A stretch of 64,000 bases of DNA from Chitinophagaceae bacterium (GCA_016721085.1 JADKJI010000003.1:62001-126000), one strand, 5' to 3'; positions 18,736-27,808 are shown, counted from the first letter of the stretch. Notes: generated by a model from the sequence alone, not told the origin. Translations and numbers: made by a program.

Positions 18736-20097
18736 TTATTGAGAAGAAACTTGTGAATTGATAGTTGCAATAGTATCGAGATGAACTAGTGTTTCTGGTA
18801 TCGGGTTATCATTCCATGATGAATGAATCACCAGCGCTGCTCCCATGGCACTAGCCTGTGGCATTGAAGCAGCAAATATTTCATATTCGGGAAATTGTTT
18901 CGACAGCAAATTCATGAACAGATTGTTCTTGCTGAAACCACCTTCTACAAATATCCTTTTTACATTAGAATCGTTCAAAACAAGTCTTGTACTTTTCGCC
19001 TGTGCGAAGACTATAAAATGCAAGAGGCAATGATAGGCTGTTTCATAATCCGGAAATGAAGCCAAGTCAAGGTCAGAAAAACTTTCGTAGTACTTTTCTA
19101 TACCTTCTTTAGGAAGTAATTTATCATTCAGCGTAATCTTCTGATAAAAATCGGATGACTTTTCAAAATGTTGTGCCAATCGCTTTACCTGAATTTCATG
19201 TTCATACCCTGCAAATAGCCTGGCAGCTTTTACCGGCTTTCCTTCGTAGGAAATATAACACAAGCAATCATTTCTTAATTCTTCAATCGTAAGGGGCTGA
19301 ACATTGAATGGATTCAAACTAATGCACCATGTTCCAGTTGACAATAACAAGAAAGGCTCTTTGAACTGTTCAAGGTAGGGAACTAAGGCTGCTGAACTAT
19401 CATGTAACCCGGTTCCAACCAATACAGATTGGTGATTGATGGTTATTGGGTAGGTGGTATTCGCTGTAACAAGACTAGGCAGCTTTTCAGCAATTCCTTC
19501 TTCATACACCCAGGCATGATAATCATCTTTTCCAAAATTCCACATTCCAGTATGACATCCGATACTGGTTATTTCTGAACATACATTCTCTGCAATCAGG
19601 AATGAAAGGAATTGCGGTAAATGAAGAGCCTGCCAGCAATTTTCGAAAATCCTCGGCTGTTCATATTTCAACCTGTACAATTGCAACCCTGAATTAAGAC
19701 TACCCAATACCGGAGAAGCTGTTTCTAATGAAAATATTTCTTCATCTCCATAATACCGGTAAAACCTCTTTTGCAGGGCAGTTGGATAGGGTTTCAGATA
19801 ATTATACAAGTGGGTTATGGTTTTACCACTTGTATTGATATAAACAAAGCTTGCTCCATAAGCAGAAAAATTTATAGCCTTGATGGTGAACTGAGCGAGA
19901 TGGAATAGTTCTTCAACAGCTTCCTGTACGGCTTTCTGCCAAGCACTCAATGACTCAGAAGGATCCCCATCTTCATCTGTAATCTCAGGAAGACTCACCG
20001 ATTTCTCGTACACTACTTGGTACGATTCATCGAATAGCAATACCTTTTTATTGGTCTTGCCAATATCAAAAATCAATATCACATTCTTTCCTTCCAT
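18736..20097 (-). CDS. FGGY-family sugar kinase, probable L-rhamnulokinase
   Basis: ATP-dependent kinase expected to phosphorylate L-rhamnulose at O1. The 453 residues have the FGGY N-terminal motif ILIFDIGKTNKKVLLFD at about 7-23 and the ribonuclease-H-like fold. The second domain has the phosphate loop LLLSTGTWCISLNP and the late motif RIFVEGGFSKNN. The match to E. coli RhaB is limited. Assignment to rhamnulose rests on its position between rhaI and the rhamnosidase gene and on the matching aldolase nearby. Fuculokinase or xylulokinase activity cannot be excluded by sequence alone. Confidence 0.82.
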   Translation of the reverse strand: MEGKNVILIFDIGKTNKKVLLFDESYQVVYEKSVSLPEITDEDGDPSESLSAWQKAVQEAVEELFHLAQFTIKAINFSAYGASFVYINTSGKTITHLYNYLKPYPTALQKRFYRYYGDEEIFSLETASPVLGSLNSGLQLYRLKYEQPRIFENCWQALHLPQFLSFLIAENVCSEITSIGCHTGMWNFGKDDYHAWVYEEGIAEKLPSLVTANTTYPITINHQSVLVGTGLHDSSAALVPYLEQFKEPFLLLSTGTWCISLNPFNVQPLTIEELRNDCLCYISYEGKPVKAARLFAGYEHEIQVKRLAQHFEKSSDFYQKITLNDKLLPKEGIEKYYESFSDLDLASFPDYETAYHCLLHFIVFAQAKSTRLVLNDSNVKRIFVEGGFSKNNLFMNLLSKQFPEYEIFAASMPQASAMGAALVIHSSWNDNPIPETLVHLDTIATINSQVSSQ

Positions 20098-20226
20098 TTA
20101 TTACGTATTACTTTTCCGCCACGGCGGACTAACTCCGCCACGGCGGACTAGTTCCCGACTCCTGACTTCCGACTCCAGACTAAAGACTCCCGACTCCCGA
20201 CTCCCAACTAAAGACTCCCGACTAAC
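20098..20226 (-). repeat. Spacer repeats: GTCGGGA arrays and two TCCGCCACGGCGGA palindromes
   Basis: Between rhaI and the kinase, the minus strand downstream of the rhaI stop reads as iterations of GGGAGTC and TTTAGTC (about 20148-20222). These are followed by two tandem near-palindromes at 20134-20147 and 20115-20128. No coding sequence was seen. It matches the spacers at 2199-2512 and 7790-7867 in style. Confidence 0.65.
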
Positions 20227-21501
20227 CTACAGTCCAGTAGCCACTCCACCCTTCCCTCTTTCCTTTATCAAATTACCACGAACGGAATTGTTTCTAAAAT
20301 AACCTATTGGGTCAATAGCAGCACCTGCTTTCAATCTGGCCTGTGCCACTAAGCCACGCACATCTGTGCGAAAGGCATCCTGCAAAATATTCTGACAAGT
20401 TGTTACATCATTATTGGCTTGTGCAGCAGCCAATGCTTTTCTGTCTACGAGCAATGCCTGGGCATAGGCAATAAGAATAGCATCTAACGATTGAAGCAAG
20501 TCTTCCAACGGATCTTTCACATTATGAGAAGCATCAATCATCCAACCAAGATCAGTAGTATGATTCATTCCCTTTGCATCCATTCCTTCCACCAACTCAC
20601 TAAATATCAGGAACAACTGATAGGGCTTAATGCTTCCAACCGTAAGGTCATCATCTCCATACTTGCTATCATTAAAATGGAAGCCACCGAGTTTTCCTTC
20701 CATCAATAACAATGCAACGATCTGCTCAATATTGGCATTGGGAAGGTGGTGCCCTAAATCAACAAGTGTGTATGCTTTGGGACCCAACTTACTGGCATAT
20801 AAATAAGACTGTCCCCAATCACCAACAGTAGTTGAATAGAAATTGGGTTCAAAGGCCTTATACTCTACAAACACTTTCCAGTCTTCAGGTAATGCCTTAT
20901 ATACTTTTTGCAGGCTCTCTAATGTATTTTGAAATGCTTGCCTGAAATTCAATTGTCCGGGGAAACAGGAACCATCACTCAACCATACAGTGAGCGATTG
21001 TGAACCAAGGTCTTTACCATATTGAATCACTTCCAGGTTATGATCAACGGCTTGTTGTCTTACTGCTTTATTCACATGTTGCATGGAACCGAACTTGTAA
21101 CTAAGCGCTTGTCCTGCTTGATCCTGAAATGTATTTGAATTCATGGCATCGAATCGCAATCCGAAGGAAGCTGCCAATTGTTTTGTAGCCACTGCATCTT
21201 TAGGAATATCCCAAGGTATATGGAGGGAGATAGCATTTGCCGAGCCAGTTAATGCATGAAGTAATCCAACATCCTCTATTTTTTCTTCAAGATTCCTTGG
21301 TTCTCCACCTTCACTGAATCTTCCAAAGCGGGTACCACCAGTTCCCAGTGCCCAACTGGGTATGGCCACTTGAAATGCAACAAGCTTATCTACTATAGCC
21401 GATGCATTCGGAATAGTATCCTGAAGAAAAGAAAATCGCTGTTGCTGGGCTTTCGCACCTTTTTCATTATGGGCTGCAATCGATGAATTGTCTACACGCA
21501 T
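20227..21501 (-). CDS. rhaI: L-rhamnose isomerase (RhaI type)
   Basis: Interconverts L-rhamnose and L-rhamnulose with a divalent metal. The 424 residues form an AP-endonuclease-2-like TIM barrel of the Pseudomonas stutzeri RhaI kind, distinct from E. coli RhaA. Marks are the early PSWALGTGGTRFGRF loop, LHIPWDIP, the metal/substrate residues in VFVEYKAFEPNFY, VDLGHHLPN, and GGFHFNDSKYGDDDLTVG. The C-terminal PIGYFRNNSVRGNLIKERGKG is also characteristic. It lies 12 bp after rhaM, and the kinase gene follows after a repeat-bearing spacer. Confidence 0.93.
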   Translation of the reverse strand: MRVDNSSIAAHNEKGAKAQQQRFSFLQDTIPNASAIVDKLVAFQVAIPSWALGTGGTRFGRFSEGGEPRNLEEKIEDVGLLHALTGSANAISLHIPWDIPKDAVATKQLAASFGLRFDAMNSNTFQDQAGQALSYKFGSMQHVNKAVRQQAVDHNLEVIQYGKDLGSQSLTVWLSDGSCFPGQLNFRQAFQNTLESLQKVYKALPEDWKVFVEYKAFEPNFYSTTVGDWGQSYLYASKLGPKAYTLVDLGHHLPNANIEQIVALLLMEGKLGGFHFNDSKYGDDDLTVGSIKPYQLFLIFSELVEGMDAKGMNHTTDLGWMIDASHNVKDPLEDLLQSLDAILIAYAQALLVDRKALAAAQANNDVTTCQNILQDAFRTDVRGLVAQARLKAGAAIDPIGYFRNNSVRGNLIKERGKGGVATGL

Positions 21502-21513
21502 AGTACTTCAAAT

Positions 21514-21831
21514 TTAAGGCAGATAAAATACTTCCTCTAAAGGTATACTTACCGGTGAATTATCCGGGTTTGATTCCATGATATCTTTCATATAGGCCCA
21601 CCAACGCTTCATCACTTCTTGTTCAGGAAGCTTATCCATTTGCACTGCATCATTCACTTTCAATACACCAAACAAGCTTAGCGTTTCTTCATCAAGAAAA
21701 ATGGAATAATCCGCTATACCGGTTTCTTTCAGCAAGGTTACCAGTTCTGGCCAAATAGTGTCATGCCGCCTTATATATTCATCCCGGCAACCGGGATTTA
21801 ATTTCATCTTAAAAGCAATTCTTTTCATCAA
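21514..21831 (-). CDS. rhaM: L-rhamnose mutarotase
   Basis: Converts alpha- and beta-anomers of L-rhamnose, speeding entry into the pathway. The 105 residues form one ferredoxin-like dimer-forming domain of the RhaM/DUF718 family. Conserved features are the N-terminal MKLNPGCRDEYIRRHDTIWPE, containing the catalytic-region histidine, then ADYSIFLDEETLSLFGVLKV, and the tryptophan pair in MKRWWAYMKDIM. Length is exactly that of the family (about 104). The gene is 15 bp after the fused aldolase gene and 12 bp before rhaI, a typical operon arrangement. Confidence 0.94.
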   Translation of the reverse strand: MMKRIAFKMKLNPGCRDEYIRRHDTIWPELVTLLKETGIADYSIFLDEETLSLFGVLKVNDAVQMDKLPEQEVMKRWWAYMKDIMESNPDNSPVSIPLEEVFYLP

Positions 21832-21846
21832 TAAAAAATTGACTGA

Positions 21847-23979
21847 TTATCTAACAAATCCCATAGCAATACCACCATCTACATTCAGGATATTGCCTGT
21901 TGACTTACTAAGCAATCCACCCACAAAAGCGAAACAGGCATTGGCTATATCATCAGGCAAAATCATTTCATTCAGCAAAGTTCGCTTAGCATAGTAAGCT
22001 GGCAATTCCTCAACGGTTATTCCATAAGCCTTTGCTCTACCTTCTGCCCATCCTCCGGCCCATATGTTTGAATCGGCAATCACTGCATCGGGGTTAACTA
22101 TATTTACTCTTATCTTATCGGCCCCTAATTCTGCAGCCAATAATCTTGAAAGATGCGCTTGTGCCGCTTTCGCTGAACCATAGCCAGCATTATTTGGACC
22201 GGATACGATAGAATTTTTTGAAACGATATTTATGATATCACCAGGAATACCTTGCTTCTTCATGATTAAGACGCCTTCTTTAGATACAAGAAATTGTCCC
22301 TTCACTAATATATCATACAACTTATCCCAATCCTCTATACTATGTTCAGTGATCGGTTTTGAAATACTGATACCGGCATTATTGACGATTATATCTACTC
22401 CACCGAACAGAAGAGCGGCCTGGCTATAGGCATTCTGTATCGACACATTATCGGTTACATTAAGCAAAACTGAGGCCACAGCATCTTTCCCAAAAGATTT
22501 ACTGAACTCATCTACCGCTCCTTTCAATCTTTCTTCATTGATATCATTCAATATTACACAAGCTCCTTCCTTCGCCATTTTTTTTGCAATAGCTTTTCCA
22601 ATACCACCTGCACTTCCGGTAACTAATGCAATTCTTCCTGTCAATGCTTTTGGAGCCGGCATTCGTTGCAGCTTCGCTTCTTCCAATAACCAATATTCAA
22701 TATTGAAAGCTTCCTGTCTTGGTAAGGATGTATAGGAAGAAATGGCTTCCGCTCCTTTCATTACATTGATGGCATTGATATAGAATTCAGCCGCTACGCG
22801 TGCGGTTTGTTTGTCTTTTGCGAAAGTGAACATACCTACACCGGGATAAAGAATAACCACCGGATTGGGGTCACGCATGGCTGGACTATTCGGATGTTTA
22901 CAGGAATCATAATAGTCCGCATACATTTTCCGATATTCCACAAACTGTGATGTCAATTGCTCCTTTACCGATTTATAATCTTGTAATGATGCCTCAGGAG
23001 CCAAGTTCAAAACGAGAGGAGCAATCTTGGTACGGAGGAAATGGTCTGGACAACTGGTACCCATAACCGCTAATCGATCCAGATCGTTTGAGTTGGTGAA
23101 TTCCAAGATACGCTCATCATCTGTAAAATGTCCCAACTTAGCTCCCCCTCCTACAGAAGGCTTTATCAAATCACTATTTGAGCAAAGTCCTCTAAGTATT
23201 GGCGCTAACAAGGATGCTTGTTCTTTTCTTTTATCGGGGGAAAGTGAACTGATTTTTTGTCCACCGAATATCTTCCCTTTCTTTCCATATTGGGATGAAA
23301 GATATTCAGCACATTGCTCAATCACTTCCAGAGTGTTGATATAACTTTCGTAAGCTGTATCTCCCCAGGTGAATAATCCATGTGAACCAAGCATGATACC
23401 TTTTATGCCGGGATTTTCATCCAGACATTGCTTCAATTTCAGTCCAAGATCAAATCCTGGCCTTTGCCATTCTACCCAACCAATCTTGCCTTTGAAAATT
23501 TCTTTTGTGATTGCTTTTCCATCTTTTGCTGCTGCAATGGCAATGGCAGCATCCGGATGTAAGTGATCAATATGTTTGAAAGGAAGAAAGCCATGCAGTG
23601 GTGTATCGATAGAAGGTGCTTTCGAATCAAGATCATAGATGCAATGATTGAATAAAGCCACCATCTCATCTTCATATTCCAAACCACGGTATACATTGGT
23701 TAGACTTCTCAATCTATCCACATAAAGAGCAGCCAATCCATTTCGTTTCATAGTACCCAGGTCGCCACCGCTACCCTTCACCCACATCACTTCCACTTCC
23801 TTACCCGTCAATGGATCTTTTGCCATTGCCTTACAAGAAGTATTACCTCCTCCGTAATTTGTCAATCGCAAATCGGCCCCTAATAAATTACTTCTGTACA
23901 CTAATAATGCTACTTCGTCTCCGGCCATTGAGGCGGCTGTTGCGTCGTTCCACAAATAACTTACGTGTTTGAACTCCAT
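21847..23979 (-). CDS. Bifunctional rhamnulose-1-phosphate aldolase / L-lactaldehyde dehydrogenase
   Basis: Fusion enzyme that splits L-rhamnulose-1-phosphate to dihydroxyacetone phosphate and L-lactaldehyde and then oxidises the aldehyde. From the ATG at 23979 it has 710 residues; an ATG at 24030 would add a repeat-derived leader. Residues 1 to about 400 are a class II aldolase/adducin domain: GGGNTSCK, VKGSGGDLGTM, the metal-ligand histidines in PLHGFLPFKHIDHLHPD, and GSHGLFTWG. Residues from about 455 are an SDR domain: ALVTGSAGGIGKAIAKKM, NNAGISISKP and YGSAKAA. This is the RhaD/RhaE-type (YuxG-like) architecture. It lies between rhaT and rhaM. Confidence 0.93.
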   Translation of the reverse strand: MEFKHVSYLWNDATAASMAGDEVALLVYRSNLLGADLRLTNYGGGNTSCKAMAKDPLTGKEVEVMWVKGSGGDLGTMKRNGLAALYVDRLRSLTNVYRGLEYEDEMVALFNHCIYDLDSKAPSIDTPLHGFLPFKHIDHLHPDAAIAIAAAKDGKAITKEIFKGKIGWVEWQRPGFDLGLKLKQCLDENPGIKGIMLGSHGLFTWGDTAYESYINTLEVIEQCAEYLSSQYGKKGKIFGGQKISSLSPDKRKEQASLLAPILRGLCSNSDLIKPSVGGGAKLGHFTDDERILEFTNSNDLDRLAVMGTSCPDHFLRTKIAPLVLNLAPEASLQDYKSVKEQLTSQFVEYRKMYADYYDSCKHPNSPAMRDPNPVVILYPGVGMFTFAKDKQTARVAAEFYINAINVMKGAEAISSYTSLPRQEAFNIEYWLLEEAKLQRMPAPKALTGRIALVTGSAGGIGKAIAKKMAKEGACVILNDINEERLKGAVDEFSKSFGKDAVASVLLNVTDNVSIQNAYSQAALLFGGVDIIVNNAGISISKPITEHSIEDWDKLYDILVKGQFLVSKEGVLIMKKQGIPGDIINIVSKNSIVSGPNNAGYGSAKAAQAHLSRLLAAELGADKIRVNIVNPDAVIADSNIWAGGWAEGRAKAYGITVEELPAYYAKRTLLNEMILPDDIANACFAFVGGLLSKSTGNILNVDGGIAMGFVR

Positions 23980-24162
23980 GGAATGGAATTTGAAAATTTG
24001 ATGATTTGAAAATTTGAAAATCTCAGGCAATCACTCCTTTAACATTCAAACCTACTTTTCTTTGCCACTTAATATTCTCGTATTCTTACTTACTTCCCTC
24101 CTCCTACTTCCCTACCTCCTTACTCTCCTTCCTTACTTCCCCCTACTTCCTAACTTCCTCTC
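23980..24162 (-). repeat. Purine-rich repeats and AT repeat between rhaT and the aldolase gene
   Basis: On the minus strand, after the rhaT stop, there are iterations of GAAGTAGG and GGAAGTAAG (24085-24170 region). Nearer the next start codon is an array of TTTTCAAATT units (23985-24025). No gene seen. Confidence 0.55.
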
Positions 24163-25218
24163 CTACTTCATCGCATTCCCATACCCTACTACCAACACTG
24201 ATAACAAGATTGTAGCTAATCCAATTATGAAAGTAGTCCTTGTCTTATTACCTACTGCTTTCCATTCTTTCAATACTATACCCCACATGTTGGCTACTAA
24301 TATTATGAAAGCCATGTGGAGGATCCAGCTGCTGGCACCATTGCCTAGTTTGCTTTCTCCCATACCGTAGAAGAAGAATTGTAGAAACCAGGTGGTACCG
24401 GCTACTGCTGAGAAGATATAATTTTTAAGAAGAGGTGTTTTCTTATCTGTATAATCTCCGAATGATTTGTTTCGGAAATTGAGGATCATACACCATATGA
24501 AATTAGTGGCCAATCCACCCCATAACAAAACAACATAAGTGACATTGTTCTGGTATAAGGGATTCATTCCAGCCTTAACAGCTGCTTCCGCCATCGGTTT
24601 GCCAGCCTCGATTCCGAAATTGAAACAGGCACTCATGATGCCGGAGAAGATAGCAACGAGCAATCCTTTCACCAGACTGAACTCTGCAACAGATTTTTGT
24701 TTCTCTTCTGTAGACAATTCTTTTTCCTTCATCATACCCGCTTTGCCACAGATGAAGATGCCTACAAGACATAATATAACGCCACCAAGTACAATCTGAC
24801 CCCAGCCAGTTGTCAACAGATCATTCAATGTGGTTTTACCTTCTGTTGGATAGAAATTATAATAGATAGAAGGCACAAGGGCTCCGAAAGCTGAGCAGAA
24901 ACCCAATACAACAGAGTTTCCAAGCGACATACCAAGGTATCGAACGCCGAGTCCGTAAGTGAGTCCCCCAAAACCCCAAAGCACACCAAACAACACAGTA
25001 TACTTCAATACTTCTGGTCCTGTAGCTTTGATTATATCTGAAAATCCAGGAACGGTGAGCCAGGCAGCGAGCGGTGGTACCACTAGCCAGGAAAAGAGGC
25101 CGCCTATAATCCAGTAAGATTCCCATTTCCACTGTTTCACTTTCTTATAGGGCATGTAAAAACTACCCGACGCAAAGCCACCTATGAAGTGGAAAATGAC
25201 TCCTAGTAATACCTGCAT
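24163..25218 (-). CDS. rhaT: L-rhamnose/proton symporter
   Basis: Inner-membrane importer of L-rhamnose. The 351 residues have about ten hydrophobic segments, as expected for the RhaT family in the drug/metabolite superfamily. Recognisable pieces are the opening FHFIGGFASGSFYMPYKKVKQWKWE, then GLFSWLVVPPLAAWL, the WGFGGLTYGLGVRYLGMSLGNSV loop, and ACFNFGIEAGKPMAEAA. It is the first gene of the minus-strand rhamnose series, divergent from the GntR regulator with a 294-bp shared control region. Confidence 0.94.
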   Translation of the reverse strand: MQVLLGVIFHFIGGFASGSFYMPYKKVKQWKWESYWIIGGLFSWLVVPPLAAWLTVPGFSDIIKATGPEVLKYTVLFGVLWGFGGLTYGLGVRYLGMSLGNSVVLGFCSAFGALVPSIYYNFYPTEGKTTLNDLLTTGWGQIVLGGVILCLVGIFICGKAGMMKEKELSTEEKQKSVAEFSLVKGLLVAIFSGIMSACFNFGIEAGKPMAEAAVKAGMNPLYQNNVTYVVLLWGGLATNFIWCMILNFRNKSFGDYTDKKTPLLKNYIFSAVAGTTWFLQFFFYGMGESKLGNGASSWILHMAFIILVANMWGIVLKEWKAVGNKTRTTFIIGLATILLSVLVVGYGNAMK

Positions 25219-25512
25219 AATCGCAATCGTTGGTTAATGAAAGAAAGAACCTAAATGTAGGCAAATGCTACGGCACTACCATCATGTACTGTCATGCTTC
25301 TATAAGTCTTTTAAGGGGCTCAGAATTTGAAGTGTCCTATAACATTTGGCAGGAAAAAGGGCAGGAAATCTCAAATCGTATCCGACCTCAATATTAAGAA
25401 AACCCAGTACTGGCTTGGATTCAATCAATCCATTACTTCCAATACCGCAACGTATCAAAAACTTACTACTTACTACTAACAACTCCTCCCGTATATTTGA
25501 AAAAACGCCTTA
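25219..25512. promoter_or_regulatory. Divergent control region, rhaT / GntR regulator
   Basis: No gene is visible here. The spacer contains CATGTACTGTCATG at 25283-25296, a short imperfect dyad around a GT...CA core that could serve a GntR protein. Near the regulator start there is a CTTACTACTTACTACTAAC repeat of the spacer family. Promoters for both directions are expected here, but I could not place convincing -33/-7 boxes. Confidence 0.35.
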
Positions 25513-26541
25513 ATGCACCAGCCGCTTTTCAAGATTGTAAGTATTGATGCCTTATCAGCCACTCCCAAGTACTTGCAATTAGTACAAGGGATAATCAATG
25601 CTGTAGATAAGGGGAGCTTGGAAGAAGGTCAACTTTTACCTTCCATAAATGATATAAGTGCTGAAATGGAAGTATCAAGAGATACTGCTGAAAAAGCCTA
25701 CCGGCAATTAAAGAAAAGAGGAGTTTTAGAGTCAGTGCCTGGGAAAGGGTATTTCATCAAAAAAAGAACAGAAGGACCTGGATTAAAAGTATTCCTGCTA
25801 TTTAATAAATTGAGTGCGCATAAGAAGATAGTATATGATGCATTAACCAAGGCATTGGGTGATACCGCAACTATTGACCTATATATTTATCATAACGACT
25901 TTTCACTTTTCAAGAAAATCATTGAAGGCAGAAGGACTGATTATACGCACTATGTGATACTTCCTCATTTTCTGGAAGGGGGTGAAAATGCTGCTGAGGT
26001 AATCAATGGTCTTACTGGCGGTAGATTGATATTGCTTGATAAAATCATTCCAGGTATTAGCATTCCTTTTGCTGCTGTTTATGAAAACTTTGAAGAAGAC
26101 ATCTTTACAGCTTTGCAGGCAGCAAAAGAAAAGCTTTCAGGCTACAAGACTATCAAATTGATTTTTCCAGAGTACACTTATTACCCTGAAGAGATAACAA
26201 AAGGCTTCAAGAGGTTTTGTCAGGAGTTTGCATTCAATGCCAAACTGGTTCATGATATTTACAGTGAGCCATTATCAGCAAGCGAAGTGTATATAAGTGT
26301 GATGGAAAACGATCTTGTAGTATTGGTGGAGCGATTATTGGCGGAAGGATTGAAAATCGGAAAAGATGTAGGTGTTATCTCTTATAATGAAACTCCACTC
26401 AAAAAGATAATATTGAATGGCATTACAACCATTTCTACCGATTTTCAGCTGATGGGAGAAATGACTGCAAGACTTATCAGTCAGAAGGAAAATGAAACAT
26501 TGGCGGTGCCATTCAGGCTTACCTTACGACCTTCGATATAA
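25513..26541 (+). CDS. GntR-family regulator with LacI-like ligand-binding domain
   Basis: Likely controller of the rhamnose genes. The 342 residues begin with a GntR winged helix (about 15-85: PKYLQLVQGIINAVDKG, LLPSINDISAEMEVSRDTAEKAYRQLKKRG, and PGKGYFI). The C-terminal 250 residues do not look like UTRA or FCD. They resemble a periplasmic-binding-protein/LacI fold, with KVFLLFNKLSAHKKIVYDAL at the start and the late segments VGVISYNETPLKKII and TTISTDFQLMGEMTARLI. This combination is known in Bacteroidota (GntR with substrate-binding domain). The inducer is inferred to be rhamnose or rhamnulose from the divergent neighbours. Confidence 0.88.
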   Translation: MHQPLFKIVSIDALSATPKYLQLVQGIINAVDKGSLEEGQLLPSINDISAEMEVSRDTAEKAYRQLKKRGVLESVPGKGYFIKKRTEGPGLKVFLLFNKLSAHKKIVYDALTKALGDTATIDLYIYHNDFSLFKKIIEGRRTDYTHYVILPHFLEGGENAAEVINGLTGGRLILLDKIIPGISIPFAAVYENFEEDIFTALQAAKEKLSGYKTIKLIFPEYTYYPEEITKGFKRFCQEFAFNAKLVHDIYSEPLSASEVYISVMENDLVVLVERLLAEGLKIGKDVGVISYNETPLKKIILNGITTISTDFQLMGEMTARLISQKENETLAVPFRLTLRPSI

Positions 26542-26847
26542 AGATCTCTTTTTTTCATACAGTGGTACATCAGCTTTTATCGCAGTGTCCCCTGGAAACA
26601 GCTTGATAAGATAAGTCCCGATGCGGGAGACACTGCGACGGAGACCAAAACTTATTACGTAAAACTTACTGTACTCACAACTCACTCTCACTACTTATTA
26701 CTTACAACTAGCCCCCTTTCCTTCCCCATTCAAGCTTCCCCCATATTTTTAAAAAAACTTAATACAAATTTTACAGCAAGAGTTTGATACAAGTCAATTG
26801 TCATTTCCGGTAACCATCCTATTGACTAATATATCAAACCTTCAAAA
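26542..26847. other. Intergenic region with hairpin and pyrimidine-rich repeat
   Basis: No gene is visible. It holds an inverted repeat at 26580-26638 (TCGCAGTGTC / GACACTGCGA, large loop with inner CCC/GGG pairing) that may end the GntR transcript. A low-complexity ACTTACT/ACTCAC tract follows (about 26655-26712). The AT-rich stretch before the next gene should hold the Crp/Fnr gene promoter. Confidence 0.5.
26580..26638 (+). terminator. Possible terminator hairpin after the GntR gene
   Basis: A 10-bp perfect outer stem TCGCAGTGTC/GACACTGCGA encloses a loop of about 39 bases. There is no strong T tract, so factor-independent termination is uncertain. Confidence 0.35.
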
Positions 26848-27492
26848 ATGTTCGAGAATGCTACGGCCAGCCATAGGCCAGGGTCTAATACCGAGGAAAT
26901 AAATGCTATAATAAAACCAATGCTTGACCAATGGGAAAAAATCTACCATTTAAGTCCTGAATTGGTTGATGATATCAGGCAGCGGGTTAAAATCAGAAGA
27001 TTAGATAAGGGAGAGCTTTTACTTGTTCCTGGAAAAATCGCCAGCCATGCTAGTTTTATTCTGGAAGGTCTTGTAAAAAGCTATTATATCCCCGAAGATG
27101 AAATCGCTCCCGTTGTAACAAAATTCATGTTTGAAAACTCAATCATAACTTCGATTCTAAGCTATTATAGCAGACAACCAGGGAATGAATATATTGAAGC
27201 AGTAGAAGACACATTGATTGCAAGTCTGCACTACAACGACATGCAATTCCTTTTCAGCAAACATTTCGAATTTAATTATATCATTCGCGTTATTGCCGAA
27301 AAATATCTTTATTGTCTGGAAGTGGAAATCTATAACCGCAGAAAACCATTGGCTGAAGATCGATATGCATTCTTCCAAAAACATTTTCCATACTTATTAC
27401 AAAGGGTGGCATTGAAAGATATCGCAAGTTATTTAAGTATGACTACTGAAACACTGAGCAGAATTAGAGGGAAGCATAAGAAAACGAGATAA
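26848..27492 (+). CDS. Crp/Fnr-family transcriptional regulator
   Basis: A 214-residue protein with an N-terminal cyclic-nucleotide-binding-like beta barrel. The barrel is seen in RRLDKGELLLVPGKIASHASFILEGLVKSYYI, followed by the dimer helix (FNYIIRVIAEKYLYCLEVEIY). The C-terminus is a short winged helix ending LKDIASYLSMTTETLSRIRGKH, which is the recognition-helix motif of Bacteroidota Crp-like regulators. There are no cysteines arranged for an FNR iron-sulfur cluster. The ligand is unknown. It is followed by small exported-protein genes and an imperfect Crp-type dyad at 27667-27682, which it might bind. Confidence 0.85.
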   Translation: MFENATASHRPGSNTEEINAIIKPMLDQWEKIYHLSPELVDDIRQRVKIRRLDKGELLLVPGKIASHASFILEGLVKSYYIPEDEIAPVVTKFMFENSIITSILSYYSRQPGNEYIEAVEDTLIASLHYNDMQFLFSKHFEFNYIIRVIAEKYLYCLEVEIYNRRKPLAEDRYAFFQKHFPYLLQRVALKDIASYLSMTTETLSRIRGKHKKTR

Positions 27493-27808
27493 ACTGCAGG
27501 TAATATTTTTTAATGTTATCACTTCCTTCAAGAGAATAAATTTTCAATTTACTGATCTGCCATTAATAGTGTAGCAGCTTACGGCCTAAAAGAAACAGTA
27601 GATAAACGCACATTCTTCAATATTGTTTATTAGAAATAATTAAAATTATATCAACGCTTACACGAAATTGATATATGTCAATTTTCAGTCTTTTAAGTCA
27701 TTCTATTTTTACCAGGTAAATGTGCAAAGGAAAAGGAAATAGTTGCAACTAGTTAATGTTCTAATATCCATAGCACCCATTCAAAACCTATTCTATCAAA
27801 TTAAATGT
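27493..27808. other. Intergenic region upstream of the small exported-protein gene
   Basis: No gene is supported. The region is AT-rich and contains the dyad at 27667-27682. An upstream in-frame ATG at 27743 would lengthen the next protein by 22 residues but spoil its signal peptide, so I treat it as non-coding. Confidence 0.45.
27667..27682. promoter_or_regulatory. Candidate Crp/Fnr-type dyad ATTGATATATGTCAAT
   Basis: Fourteen of sixteen positions are symmetric, with TTGA/TCAA half sites spaced by six bases as in Crp/Fnr boxes. It lies downstream of the Crp/Fnr-like gene and about 127 bp before the next start codon. Confidence 0.35.
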
